The notes below the pieces were generated by a model. It did not search any database, was not told the DNA's origin, and saw only the letters and a list, made by a program, of their open reading frames with translations. A program made the translations under genes and the position numbers. Positions 43,466 through 52,772 of a DNA stretch of 64,000 nt are shown here, piece after piece (position 1 is the stretch's first letter; the number at the start of each line of letters is the position of its first letter). The stretch lies in assembly GCF_001514235.1 (NCBI RefSeq), contig NZ_KQ948939.1:139135-203134 (forward strand), read 5' to 3'. The stretch comes from Streptomyces caeruleatus. Lineage in GTDB: Bacteria > Actinomycetota > Actinomycetes > Streptomycetales > Streptomycetaceae.

Positions 43466-43882
43466 ATGAGACGAACCAGCCGCGCACTCGCCATGACGGC
43501 ACTGGCGGCCTGCGGACTGACCGGCCTGGGGGCGGCGCCCGCCACCGCCTCGACCGACGTCCTGCTGCCCCATCCCGGCCCGGAGGGCCTCGTGTGGGTG
43601 GCGGAGCACACCGGAGACGGAGGCGTCGCGTCCGGCGGCGCATGGGACCGACTGCCGACCGTGCTCACAGTGGCGTGCGAGGGCGGCGGCGACGTACGGG
43701 TGACGATGTCGCAGGAGTCGCAGATCGCCGCGTTCTCGGTCGACTGTCCGGCCGACGAGGCCGGGGTGGGCTCCGTGACCATGGACCCCGGCGTGGTCCG
43801 CCCCGGGTCCTTCGTGATCGGCGTCGACGCTTCGGCGGACAACATCCGCTGGGCCCTCACGGTGACCCAGCCCGAGTCCTGA
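43466..43882 (+). CDS. Small secreted protein
   Basis: The protein has 138 residues. Signal MRRTSRALAMTALAACGLTG with cleavage after PATAS. The mature chain (LTVACEGGGDVRVTMSQ...FSVDCPAD) has two cysteines and a beta-rich pattern. ATG preceded by AGGGGGA. Possible regulation through the palindromes just upstream. Function unknown. Confidence 0.75.
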   Translation: MRRTSRALAMTALAACGLTGLGAAPATASTDVLLPHPGPEGLVWVAEHTGDGGVASGGAWDRLPTVLTVACEGGGDVRVTMSQESQIAAFSVDCPADEAGVGSVTMDPGVVRPGSFVIGVDASADNIRWALTVTQPES

Positions 43883-43949
43883 CCCGGCCCGGGTCCTGAC
43901 CTGCCCGAGCCCCGAGGCCAGCCCGGACGAGCACCGACCCGACCCGATC

Positions 43950-44075
43950 CCCGACCGGCCGGAGTCCGACATGGCCGATCCCCGACCCGCCCGGAGTCCC
44001 ACACGGCCCAATCCCCGACTCGCCCGGAGTCCCACACGGCCCGATCCCCGACCTGGCCGGAGTACCGAGCCGGCC
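43950..44075 (+). repeat. 33-bp tandem repeat, about four copies
   Basis: The unit CCCGGAGTCCCACACGGCCC followed by AATCCCCGACTCG recurs with few changes from about 43955 to 44070. It lies between convergent genes, ends next to the SDR stop, and codes nothing supported. Confidence 0.75.
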
Positions 44076-44084
44076 AGGCTCGCC

Positions 44085-45083
44085 CTAACGCTCAGCCGCC
44101 ACCCGGCCCACGTGACTCCCGACCCCGCCCTCGGCGACCGCGCCCTCGGTGGCCCCGCTCCCGCCCTCGCTCCCGCCCTCGCTCCCGCCCTTCCCCAACA
44201 GCCAGCCAACCCCCGTCAGTTCCTCCGAAACCGTCCACAACCGCCGCGCCACCCCCGCATCGCTCGCCGCCACGGACCGCCCCACCAGCGTCGGCGCACC
44301 CCGCATCTCGCCCAGCCCGTTGGGTCCGACGTAGCTCGCGCCGGGCAGGTCCTGTGTCGCGGCGTACAGCGTCGGCAGCGCGCCCGCCCGGTCGTCCTGG
44401 GCGAAGAACCGGTTGCCGATCTTCATGAACCCGCGCATCACCGCACTCCCCGCATGGCTCTGCAGGTTGGTGGCGGCGTAGCCGGGGTGCGCGGCCAGGG
44501 CGCGGACCGGGGAGCCGGACGCCGTCAGACGGCGCTGGAGTTCCAGCGTGAACAGGAGGTTCGCCAGCTTCGACTGGGCGTACGCGCGGTTCGGGTCGTA
44601 GCCGGACGTCCAGTTCAGGTCCTCGAAACGGATCCGCGCGTTGAACCACCGGTGCGCACCGGACGACAGGGTCACGACCCGGTCGGTGACGTGCGGCAGG
44701 AGCAGGTTCGTCAGCGCGAAGTGGCCCAGATGGTTCGTGCCGAACTGCATCTCGAAGCCGTCCGCCGTCCGCTGCTCCGGCACCATCATCACGCCGGCGT
44801 TGTTGATCAGCAGATCCAGCGGCCGCCCCTGCCACCCGTCCGCGAACTCCCGCACGGACGACAGATCCGCCAGATCCAGACGCCGCACCTCCGTGCTGCC
44901 GTTCACCGTCGCGGCCGCGGCCCGCCCCCGCTCCAAATCCCGTACGGCGAACACGACGTGCGCACCCGCGCGGGCCAGCGCGTCAGCCGCCCGGAGGCCG
45001 ATCCCGCTGTTGGCGCCGGTGACGACGGCGGTGCGGCCGGCGAGGTCGGGGAGGCTCGCGGCGTCCCATGTCTGTTTGGCCAT
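44085..45083 (-). CDS. Short-chain dehydrogenase/reductase, NAD(P)-dependent
   Basis: The protein has 332 residues. Rossmann motif TGANSGIG, then NNAGVM, catalytic Ser in TLSSGAHRW and Tyr/Lys in YAQSKLANL. It resembles the retinol dehydrogenase/protochlorophyllide-reductase-like SDRs. Gly/Ser/Glu repeats (GGSEGGSEGGS) make a flexible tail. ATG 45083 has AGGAG at 8 nt; ATG 45092 is too close to it. Divergent from a TetR gene with overlapping operator and promoter, so it is probably the repressor's target. Substrate unknown. Confidence 0.9.
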   Translation of the reverse strand: MAKQTWDAASLPDLAGRTAVVTGANSGIGLRAADALARAGAHVVFAVRDLERGRAAAATVNGSTEVRRLDLADLSSVREFADGWQGRPLDLLINNAGVMMVPEQRTADGFEMQFGTNHLGHFALTNLLLPHVTDRVVTLSSGAHRWFNARIRFEDLNWTSGYDPNRAYAQSKLANLLFTLELQRRLTASGSPVRALAAHPGYAATNLQSHAGSAVMRGFMKIGNRFFAQDDRAGALPTLYAATQDLPGASYVGPNGLGEMRGAPTLVGRSVAASDAGVARRLWTVSEELTGVGWLLGKGGSEGGSEGGSGATEGAVAEGGVGSHVGRVAAER

Positions 45084-45168
45084 CTCGGTCATCTCCTCAT
45101 CAGCCGTGCGGCCCTACGGGGCCCCCGGCCACCTCTGCCTTCCAGCCTTCGCAGCCGGCCATACCCCG

Positions 45169-45219
45169 AATGTAGGCGCCGCCAACAATGCTGTCAATGA
45201 CAACAATGGTGGCGGCGCC
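45169..45219 (-). promoter_or_regulatory. SDR promoter overlapped by TetR-type operator
   Basis: On the minus strand TTGACA (45192-45197) and TACATT (45169-45174) are spaced exactly 17 nt. An inverted repeat with 10-bp arms (45175-45184 and 45210-45219) places one arm in the spacer and one upstream of the -35. CAACAATG is also repeated inside. Binding there would block the promoter. Confidence 0.7.
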
Positions 45220-45259
45220 AACAAAGATGGCACCGCCAACATCAAGCTACGATGTGCCC

Positions 45260-45853
45260 ATGCCCGAGACCCGCCCCTACCACCACGGAGATCTGCGCGC
45301 CGCCCTGCTCGCCGCAGCGGAACGCACCCTGCGGGACAAGGGCGCCGCCGCCCTCTCGCTGCGCGAACTGGCCCGCGAGGTCGGCGTCAGCCACGCCGCC
45401 CCCGGCCGGCACTTCAAGGACAAGCAGGCCCTGCTCAACGCCCTGGCCATGGCCGGGTACGAGCGGCTCGCCCAGACTCTGGGCGCCGCCGAGGACCCCG
45501 CGCTCCCCTTGGAGCCGCGCCTCGCCGCCCTCTCCCGGGCCTACCTCGGTTTCGCCATCGACAACGCCGCGCTGCTGGAGCTGATGTACGCCCGCAAGCA
45601 CGAGCCGGACGCCTCCGAGCAGATGGCCGCGGCGGTCGAGGCGACGGTGGGAAGCCTCGTACGGGTCCTGGCGGACGCCCAGCAGAGGGGCGAGATCATC
45701 GACGGCGACCCGGAGGAGCTGAACCTCGTCACCGGCGCCGCCCTGCACGGCGTCGCCACCTTCATCTCCGCCGGCTGGCTGACGCCGGAGGCCGCGCTGG
45801 CGGGCGTGGAGGACCTGGTGCACCACCTGCTGCACGGCCTGAAGCCGCGCTGA
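45260..45853 (+). CDS. TetR-family regulator
   Basis: The protein has 197 residues. The N-terminal HTH begins YHHGDLRAALLAAAERTLRD and continues LSLRELAREVGVSHAAPGRHF; the C-terminal ligand domain is helical (the TetR_C_33-like WHG type by look). ATG 45260 was chosen; a GTG at 45254 and an ATG at 45188 inside the operator are less likely. It should control itself and the divergent SDR gene. Confidence 0.88.
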   Translation: MPETRPYHHGDLRAALLAAAERTLRDKGAAALSLRELAREVGVSHAAPGRHFKDKQALLNALAMAGYERLAQTLGAAEDPALPLEPRLAALSRAYLGFAIDNAALLELMYARKHEPDASEQMAAAVEATVGSLVRVLADAQQRGEIIDGDPEELNLVTGAALHGVATFISAGWLTPEAALAGVEDLVHHLLHGLKPR

Positions 45854-45919
45854 CGTTTTCGGGTGCGGTCAGGGAACCGACCGCACCCGGCTTGGCGCCA
45901 GGCCTTGGCGGACCGGGGG

Positions 45920-46819
45920 CTACTCGTCCGCGAAGATCTCTTCGGTGGACGACGCGGTGATGGCTCGCTCGAACCATCGCCCCAGGGTGTCCAGATCAGC
46001 ACAGGACGTGATGCGCTCGCGGTTGGCGTCCGAGACGCCGATGCCACGGCGGTCCAAGAGCAGCAGGATGTCCTCGGCGCGGCTCTGGGCGCGGCCCTGT
46101 TCACGGCCCTGTTCACGGCCTTCGTCCCGGATTTCTTCGGACAGCCAGGACTTGTAGAAGGAGAGGTCCACAGCCACCAGGTTCCTCCAGAGTTCTGCGG
46201 CCCGACGGTTCCCGCCGATGCCTTGTGCGGTGAATTCGATGATGGGGTCGACGACGGCTTCGGGCACGCCCCGCAGAGCAGCGGACAGCGCCTTCAGTAT
46301 CCCATCGACGACCGGTTCCTTCGCGTGAGTGATGGCGGACAGCGTGGCCAGCGCCAGGTCGGACCGGGCCTCGTCCGGATCGGTGATCACGGGCATGTTG
46401 TGCGGGCCCGCCACGAGTGGCCGGAGGGTGAGCGAGGGCCACTGAACGGGCCCGATGGGCACGGGCCGGGCGGCCCACTCGGCCGTTGCCCGGTCCTGGC
46501 AGACGACCAGCAGAAGCGGCGGGATCTTGTATTTGGCGTACAGGTAGGTGAGGTAGTAGGCCCAGCTGGCCGGCTTGTCCGGGTCTTTCGCCCCCTGGGA
46601 CTCGACAAGGAGGAGAAGCGGGCCCTCGGCGCCACAGTCGAACCGCAGCAGCGTGTCGACGCGCCGTTCGATCGGCCGGGCCTCGGTGAGGTCGGTCGGC
46701 AGGACCGTGACCGAGGTGGGTAAGGAGAAGCTGAGGCCAAGGGCCCGGGAGACGCCGGTGAACAGTCCCGGGTACTCCTGGAAGATGCGGTGCATCGCCT
46801 CGTGGGGTGAGTTGACCAT
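45920..46819 (-). CDS. Rpn/PD-(D/E)XK-like nuclease-family protein
   Basis: The protein has 299 residues. The N-terminal half has ERRVDTLLRFDC followed by PLLLLVESQGAKD, a D...ExQ pattern as in the PD-(D/E)XK fold of Rpn/transposase-associated nucleases, then helical WAYYLTYLYAKYKIPPLLLV. The C-terminal part has the repeated REQGREQGRAQ typical of this group. Streptomyces genomes hold many such genes. DNA cleavage is inferred from the pattern only. Confidence 0.7.
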   Translation of the reverse strand: MVNSPHEAMHRIFQEYPGLFTGVSRALGLSFSLPTSVTVLPTDLTEARPIERRVDTLLRFDCGAEGPLLLLVESQGAKDPDKPASWAYYLTYLYAKYKIPPLLLVVCQDRATAEWAARPVPIGPVQWPSLTLRPLVAGPHNMPVITDPDEARSDLALATLSAITHAKEPVVDGILKALSAALRGVPEAVVDPIIEFTAQGIGGNRRAAELWRNLVAVDLSFYKSWLSEEIRDEGREQGREQGRAQSRAEDILLLLDRRGIGVSDANRERITSCADLDTLGRWFERAITASSTEEIFADE

Positions 46820-46986
46820 GCGGTTCTTTCGCTGGGGAGGACAGTCGGAAGATGTGACGAGCGGAGGGCCCTGCAGTCACGGCTGCGGCCGGATTCCGAC
46901 GGCCGGAGTGACACACATCTCGCTCAGGCGTCGGGTTCGCGAAGGGATCCCCGAAGGCGGGCTCCCTCCGGGGGATGCCGGCCCGT

Positions 46987-47427
46987 TCACCGGCACTCGG
47001 CCCACAGCAGCTTCCCGCCCTTCGAGGCACCCAGGCCCCGGAGCAGGGAGACGCCGTAGTCGTCCGCGCATGCCCGCACGAGATGCAGACCGCGTCCGCC
47101 TTCGGCGTCATGCGGCGGTACGGCGACGAGAGCGGCGTCCGCAGCCCCGCCGCACCCGAACCCAGGAGGGACCCGCGGGTCCGCGTCCCACACCGCGACC
47201 CGCAGCCGGCCCTGTTCGGCCGAGCGCAGGCGCAGGGCGTAGGGGCCGGTGGTGTGACAGTGGGCGTTGGCGAGGAATTCGGCGGCCAACAGCTCGGCGG
47301 TGGGAGCCAGTTCATCGAGGCCTCGGGCGGCGAGGACGGTACGGAGGGTGGCGCGGGCGATCCCCGGGGAGCGTGGATCGTGCGGGAGCTGGAGGGTGTA
47401 GGCCCAGGGCGGGGATACGGTGGGCAT
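46987..47427 (-). CDS. ATP-binding regulator (HATPase_c, anti-sigma-like)
   Basis: The protein has 146 residues. AAEFLANAHCHT is the N-box (Glu/Asn), RVAVWDADPRVP the G1 box, and GGRGLHLVRACADDYGV the G2 box of RsbW-type kinases. Such proteins lie beside DUF5753/DUF397 genes in Streptomyces (WhiJ-type loci), where they may act as partners. Divergent from the HTH gene with about 200 nt between. Confidence 0.85.
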   Translation of the reverse strand: MPTVSPPWAYTLQLPHDPRSPGIARATLRTVLAARGLDELAPTAELLAAEFLANAHCHTTGPYALRLRSAEQGRLRVAVWDADPRVPPGFGCGGAADAALVAVPPHDAEGGRGLHLVRACADDYGVSLLRGLGASKGGKLLWAECR

Positions 47428-47625
47428 GGAAGTCTCCGATCACTGAGGGGAGTTGGTGAACTGCGGATGGTTGTTGCCCAGTGGCCTCGCCGCTCCGTCG
47501 AGCGGGGCGCTTCTGGGCGGTAGGCGCCTGAGGGATAAGGTAGCGGCGCACATAAAAGGTCTTACACGGTTTCCGTGAAAGTATTGATATTCCATCCGTG
47601 TGAGTGACAAGGAGGCGGGACACCC

Positions 47626-48471
47626 GTGCGAACCAACCCGACGGGTCGTCAATTGCGCTTGGGTGTGGAACTGCGCAAGCTCCGCGAGCAGGCCGGGCTG
47701 ACCTCCACCCAGGCAAGCCGCCTACTCGGCGTACAGCAGAACCAGATCAGCAATGTCGAGGCAGGACGAGCAGGTGTGAGTCCCGAACGCGTGCGCACCC
47801 TGGCCTGCCATTACGACTGCGGCGACGAGGCCCTTGTCAACGCACTCAGCGATATGGCGTCGGAGCGGCTGCGCTGCTGGTGGGAGGAGTACCGGGAGAT
47901 TCTGCCCGCATGCCTCCTGGACCTCGCCGAGGTAGAGCACCACGCCAGGCACCTGCGCGCGGCCATCACCGCCCACATCCCGGGCCTTCTCCAGACCAGG
48001 GACCACGCACGCGAGCTGTTCCACCAAGTCGTGCCGAACCTCTCACCGCCGGACATCGAGCACCGCGTCTCGTTCCGCATCAAGCGCCAGGCCGTGATCT
48101 TCCGGGATCCGCCACCCCCGTACCTCGCCGTGATCCACGAGGCCGCACTGCGGATGCAGTTCGGCGGCCCAACGGTCGCGCGGGCGCAGCTGCAGCACCT
48201 GTTGAGCATGAGCGAGCGGGCCCACATCACCATCAAGGTGCTCCCGTTCGCCGTAGGAGGTTTCCCCGGTTCAGGGCAGTCGATCTTCTACTCCACCGGC
48301 CCGGTGCCTCAGCTCGACACCGTCCACCTCGACCAGTCCCACGGTCCTGTCTTCCTCGATGCCGAGGCCCAACTCGCCAAGTACCGCGTACTTCTCGACC
48401 GCATGGAAGCAAAAGCCCTCCCACCCGAGAAGTCACGAGACCTCATCCAGTCCATCGCCCAGGACCTGTGA
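47626..48471 (+). CDS. XRE-type HTH regulator with DUF5753 domain (WhiJ-like)
   Basis: The protein has 281 residues. HTH at 12-60 (LRKLREQAGLTSTQASRLLG and VQQNQISNVEAGR). DUF5753 follows from about 90, with IPGLLQTRDHAREL and the C-terminal VHLDQSHGPVFLD. This family pairs with DUF397 proteins encoded downstream and influences development in Streptomyces. GTG start with GGAGG upstream. Confidence 0.92.
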   Translation: MRTNPTGRQLRLGVELRKLREQAGLTSTQASRLLGVQQNQISNVEAGRAGVSPERVRTLACHYDCGDEALVNALSDMASERLRCWWEEYREILPACLLDLAEVEHHARHLRAAITAHIPGLLQTRDHARELFHQVVPNLSPPDIEHRVSFRIKRQAVIFRDPPPPYLAVIHEAALRMQFGGPTVARAQLQHLLSMSERAHITIKVLPFAVGGFPGSGQSIFYSTGPVPQLDTVHLDQSHGPVFLDAEAQLAKYRVLLDRMEAKALPPEKSRDLIQSIAQDL

Positions 48472-48482
48472 AGGGAACCGAG

Positions 48483-48663
48483 ATGCACGAGCGCACCTGG
48501 CAGAAGTCGTCGTTCTGCGGCGAGGGCGATTCCTGCGTCCACGTCGCCACCACCACCGAAACGATCCACCTCACCGAAAGCAGCGACCCCACCGGCGCGA
48601 TACTCACGGCCACCCCGGCCACCTTCGAAGCCCTCCTCACCGCCCTCAAGCAGGACCCGCACC

Positions 48664-48671
<8 letters not shown>
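48483..48671 (+). CDS. DUF397 protein (first of two)
   Basis: The protein has 62 residues: MHERTWQKSSFCGEGDSCVH is the DUF397 hallmark (W.KSS.C....CV.V). ATG 48483 is preceded by AAGGGA. It lies 11 nt after the HTH gene and overlaps the next DUF397 gene by 8 nt. DUF397 proteins act as small partners of the WhiJ-like repressor. Confidence 0.9.
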
Positions 48672-48921
<250 letters not shown>

Positions 48922-48955
48922 ACCAGGAAGGGACCCATCCGCCCTTGGTGGTGGG

Positions 48956-49786
48956 TCACCGAACTTCAACTCCGCCCACCCGCTTCACCACGTCGTCCAC
49001 CAGAGCCTCGTCGCACAGGGCTACCGACCAGTTGGAGCCGGCAACCAGGCCCTTGGGGGTCTGCCCACCGGTGATCTGCGACCAGAGCCCCTCATCGCGC
49101 GACCGTGCATCGTCGTAGACGGCGAGGTCCGCGCAGTACTCCTGGCGCTGCTGTCCTCCCCTGCCCGTGGTGCAGTTCAGAAACCGCCAGTTCAGTGCCG
49201 GGTCGTTGTCGTCATCGTCCCGGCCCGTGCACCCCACAGCCGCGTCCACCTTGTCGGCCAACGCGTCGAGGTTCTTGTAGGCGGGTTTGTCCGGGATCTC
49301 GGGAAGCTGGTCCTCGTACGGAGGCTGGCCGGGAGAACTGGTCTCGCCAAGGGGCTTGAGGACGACGGCGTGCAGGGCCTTGGCCACGCGCGGGGCGAAG
49401 TCGGGGTCCATGACGCGGATGTACCAGTTACCGGCGGCTATCAGGGTGTGCTGGTAGGGCGGGTTACGGCGCAAGGCGAGGGCAGTACCCAGATGGCTAC
49501 GGGTGTCCAGATTGAGTTCGAGTTCCACGGGCTCATCTGTCGCCATCCGGGCAGCGCATCTTGTCGCCGTCCCGTCAGGCCCCCTCCCCAGAACTGGGCA
49601 CTTGATTCCCGCCTCCTCCAAGGCGCGGACCAGGTCGTCGGTTGCCTCGTAGGCAGGCTTCTTCGGGACACTGACCGGGATGGGTTCGGGTGGCGCTTCC
49701 CCGGCCCTCTCGTCCGTATCCGTGCATCCGGCCAGGAAGACAGCGCAAAGGCTCATCAGGGCGACAGATCGCATCGTGCGCTTCAA
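48956..49786 (-). CDS. Lipoprotein with two related halves, end of a WXG-type operon
   Basis: The protein has 276 residues. Signal MRSVALMSLCAVFLAGC with lipobox FLAGC. Two repeats of a domain start at KPAYEATDDLVRALEEAGIK and KPAYKNLDALADKVDAAVG, each with a Cys and a later NW(Y/S) segment. TTG 49786 is chosen because, with the IS removed, AGGGA lies 8 nt before it; ATG 49774 is the alternative. The IS-like element sits immediately upstream and has moved that ribosome-binding site away. Confidence 0.75.
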   Translation of the reverse strand: MKRTMRSVALMSLCAVFLAGCTDTDERAGEAPPEPIPVSVPKKPAYEATDDLVRALEEAGIKCPVLGRGPDGTATRCAARMATDEPVELELNLDTRSHLGTALALRRNPPYQHTLIAAGNWYIRVMDPDFAPRVAKALHAVVLKPLGETSSPGQPPYEDQLPEIPDKPAYKNLDALADKVDAAVGCTGRDDDDNDPALNWRFLNCTTGRGGQQRQEYCADLAVYDDARSRDEGLWSQITGGQTPKGLVAGSNWSVALCDEALVDDVVKRVGGVEVR

Positions 49787-49980
49787 CGGACTAGGGGCTG
49801 TCCGATGGGTCGCGTGAGCTGATCAGGGCAGTGGCTTAGGCGCAGATGAGCTTCTCCGAAGGCGCCGTCGTCGGGCTCGCTGGCACTGAGAGTTCGTCGC
49901 CAATCCGCCCACCCTTGCCTGCGTCGGTCGGTCGAGGAATTTGGTTGCGGTGGATCAGGCGGATGCGGTGATACTCCGGC

Positions 49981-50526
49981 ATGAGTAGAGACGCCGAGGT
50001 CATCGTGCTCGCCCGCTGGTCGAACGAGGTGATGGAACCGCTGACCCAGGACGACCCGGAACGCACATGGCGAGGTCGCTTCGTCCCGATAGCGGGGCAC
50101 TGGGGCTACGAGTTCGGGTGGGCCCTGGAGCTCGAGAAAATGCGTGCCCGCAAGGGCCTGCTCAGACACCTGGAGTCGCTGCCGTGGCCGCATCCGCATA
50201 CGGTGCAAGTTCTGCTTCGCGACCAGGACGACGACTGCTTCGGGCTATGGATGTTCCAGGAGGGCCGTCTGGTGGAAGTCACCATTCCGCGCACCGAGCG
50301 TTTCCACCAGCCGGCACCGCCCAATGAGGACTTCGAACCCGACCCGGGCATGCTGCTGCGCACCGACCAAAACACGGCTCTGCCCGAGCAGACCCCAGAA
50401 GCACGCCGCGACACCCGCTCACCCTGGTAGACCGAGTTCGACAGCTCATCTTGGGACGCCAGGGCTGTCGACGCGCGCCTACTCAGCGAACTGCGCCACC
50501 ACTACCCAGGTGCCGACAAGCTCTGA
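49981..50526 (+). pseudogene. Passenger gene of the IS, with in-frame TAG
   Basis: ATG 49981 opens a frame of 149 codons to TAG 50428-50430; the same frame continues with protein-like sequence WDARAVDARLLSELRHHYPG to TGA 50524-50526. A Trp/Gln codon change to TAG would explain this, giving an ancestral protein of about 181 residues. The body (FVPIAGHWGYEFGWALELEK) is not a transposase and no family is recognised. The truncated 149-residue form may still be made. Confidence 0.65.
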
Positions 50527-50536
50527 ACGAGGCGTC

Positions 50537-51376
50537 TCACTGCGGACGGAGCCATAGGCGGATCGCGGCCACGGTGACCGTCCCGTGGAAGACGTACGCC
50601 CGTTTGTCGAAGCGCGTGGCGACGGCTCGGAAGTTCTTGAGCCGGTTGATGGTCCGCTCGACTTCGTTGCGACGGTGGTAGATCGTCTTGTCGAAGCCTG
50701 TGGGCCGGCCTCCTTGGCTGCCGCGGCGCCGACGGTTGGCCCGCTGGTCTCTCGGCTCGGGGATGGTGTGCTTGATCTGGCGTCTGCGCAGGTGACGCCG
50801 AATAGGGCGTGATGAGTACGCCTTATCGCCCCCGACATGGTCGGGCCGGGTGCGCGGTCGTCCACCAGCCTGCCGGGGCACACAGATCTCTTCCAGGACG
50901 GGAATCATCTGCGGTGCGTCCCCCCACTGGCCGGGCGTGATGACAAACCCGAGCGGGCGGAACCCACCTTCCCCAGCAAGGTGGATCTTGCTCGTGAGCC
51001 CGCCTCGCGAGCGTCCCAGGGCCTCATCGGGACGGTGACGCGCCGGGCTCCTGCGCCGGCCCGGGATTTTCGGGGCACGGGTGGAGGCACCAGCCGCGTG
51101 CTGATGAGCGCGGCAGGTCGTGGAATCAACGCTGACCATGCTCCAGTCGATCCGGCCCTCGGCATCGGCGTCGGCCTGGACGGCCCGCAGGATCCTCTCC
51201 CACGTGCCGTCCGCCGACCACCTGCGATGACGATCGTGAACCGTCTTCCAGCTACCGAACAGAATCCCGTTGATCACACGGCGGTGGGATTGCCAGCGTC
51301 CACCCCGCCCGTGATTCGTCGGCATGTGCGGCTCCAGTCGAGCCCACTCTTCATCCGAAAGATCTCCCCGCCCCAT
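50537..51376 (-). CDS. IS5-family DDE transposase, internally shortened
   Basis: The protein has 279 residues. N-terminal MGRGDLSDEEWARLEPHMP; DDE residues lie in MVSVDSTTCRAHQHAAGA (Asp), VGGDKAYSSR (Asp) and RRNEVERTINRLKNFRAVAT (Glu). Family members normally have about 13-16 residues of the type RTGVPWRDLPERY between VINGILF and GSWKTVHDRH; here these join directly, an in-frame deletion. It may be inactive although the frame is open. The stop is 11 nt from the passenger gene's end (convergent). Confidence 0.85.
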   Translation of the reverse strand: MGRGDLSDEEWARLEPHMPTNHGRGGRWQSHRRVINGILFGSWKTVHDRHRRWSADGTWERILRAVQADADAEGRIDWSMVSVDSTTCRAHQHAAGASTRAPKIPGRRRSPARHRPDEALGRSRGGLTSKIHLAGEGGFRPLGFVITPGQWGDAPQMIPVLEEICVPRQAGGRPRTRPDHVGGDKAYSSRPIRRHLRRRQIKHTIPEPRDQRANRRRRGSQGGRPTGFDKTIYHRRNEVERTINRLKNFRAVATRFDKRAYVFHGTVTVAAIRLWLRPQ

Positions 51377-51429
51377 GTCCCACGGAACGAGTGCCCAGCG
51401 AGAGCGTCACGCGACACATCGGACACGAC

Positions 51430-52772
51430 CTAGTCCCTGGGCGGAGTCGGTGGCGGATTAGGGCTCGGTGACGGCGTGCCGGGTTCCGGCCGGCCCGTAC
51501 CGGTGCCGCCACCTGAGCCGTCCGTATCGTGGATCGGGTCAAGACCCACGTGGTACCCCACCGGGGTCTGGCTCTCGATCTGATCAATGGCCTGGGCGCG
51601 TTCCGTGTCGCTCAGCGAGTCCCACGCAAGCGCGTCGTCGATATGCGGTTCGATACGGTCCCAGTTCTCACCCCGGGCCTTGATGTCGCCGCCACGGTGC
51701 GTGGAGTCGTCCCCATAGGTCTCGTTCTTCTCCCGTACGCCCTGTGTGTCGGCGGCGTACACGTGAACAGCTGCTTGTCCGTACCGGCTCCGTACTCGTC
51801 CTTGTCACGGAGATCCTTGAGGTGGTACGCGCTCAAGCGGATGGCTTCGTTCGGATTCTGTTCAATGTACTTCGTGAGCTGGCTGTCGCTCAGCTCGGAG
51901 ACGAATCCACCGTCGGCCGTCTTGAACATCATGTTGTGACTGTCGAGGGTGTCCCGCACCGTCTCCAACTTCATATGCGTGATCCCCAACGACTTGTCCG
52001 GCTTCACCGTCTCCCGAAGCGTCCAGTCGAAGAGCCCCCCGCCCCAAGGCAGCGGCCCCTTCAGATCCCGGTCGTGGTTCTGCCACCACTGCTGCTCCTG
52101 CCACAGAATGGCGAGCAGCAGCTTCTTGCTCATGCCCGTCTCCGCCGACGCCCGCTTCACCGCGTCGAGCTGGGGAGCACGAGACATTGATGTGGTGCAC
52201 CCCGTCGAGGTACTGCAGGCGCAGCGCGATGGCAAGCGGGCTGTTCTCGTCGAGGGCCCGGGACACCCGCTTGGGGTCCTCGATCTCGGTCAGAGCCCGG
52301 ATGGTGCGCAGTTCCGTCGCGGCCTCGGCGTCCGCCTCTTCTGCTTTGCGGAGGGCGTCGCCGACCACGTCCGCTGCATGCTGCAGTGACCCGCCCTCAC
52401 CCTCGTCACGGCCGTCCTTCCAGGTGACCCGGCCGCTCGGGTCGACGTGGATGCCGTACCGGTTGGTGTAGTCGAGCGAACTCTCAAGGTCCCGCTTGGC
52501 ACCCTCGATCACATCGGCGAGGGTGTCGTACGTCCGCATCAAGCCCTTGAGGGCCTTCGCGGCTGCCTCGAAGTCCTCTGCGTGTTTGACGAAACGCCTG
52601 CGTGCGGCTTCGCCGCTGTCGCTGACCAGCACTTCTGCAGGGTCGAGGCGACCTCGTCACGTGCGTATGAGGCCATGTCCTGGCACTCCTTCGACGACCG
52701 GAGCGCGTCGTCGGCAGCGTCCCGCCACTTCTGGGGACGGGCGTCCTTGGGCTCCTCGACCGTGATGGCCAT
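51430..52772 (-). pseudogene. WXG-like N-terminus with lysozyme-like C-terminal part; three frameshifts
   Basis: Four consecutive frames join into one protein of about 445 residues: KWRDAADDALRSSKECQDMA... (about 52772-52625), FVKHAEDFEAAAKALKGLMR...VHHIN (52632-52190), RAPQLDAVKRASAETGMSKK..DKQLF (52200-51765), and VYAADTQGVREKNETYG...PPTPPRD. Shifts lie near 52628, 52190 and 51762. The helical N-terminus is like WXG100/LXG proteins; the third part (LLLAILWQEQQWW...SLGITHMK) resembles lysozyme-like folds. Its TAG stop falls in the CTAG target of the IS. Unlikely to be functional unless the shifts are sequencing errors. Confidence 0.75.

Larger units (their letters stand above)
49788..51436. 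mobile_element. IS5-like element with a passenger gene
   Basis: Inverted repeats 49788-49817 and 51407-51436 match at most positions (TGTCCGATG and GTCGCGTGA identical). CTAG occurs at both edges (49791-49794 and 51430-51433), a likely target duplication; the element proper would be 49795-51429. Removing it rejoins a stop codon and the next start of a collinear operon. It carries a transposase gene (minus) and a broken unrelated gene (plus). 1.64 kb is long for IS5; the extra gene explains it. Confidence 0.7.
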
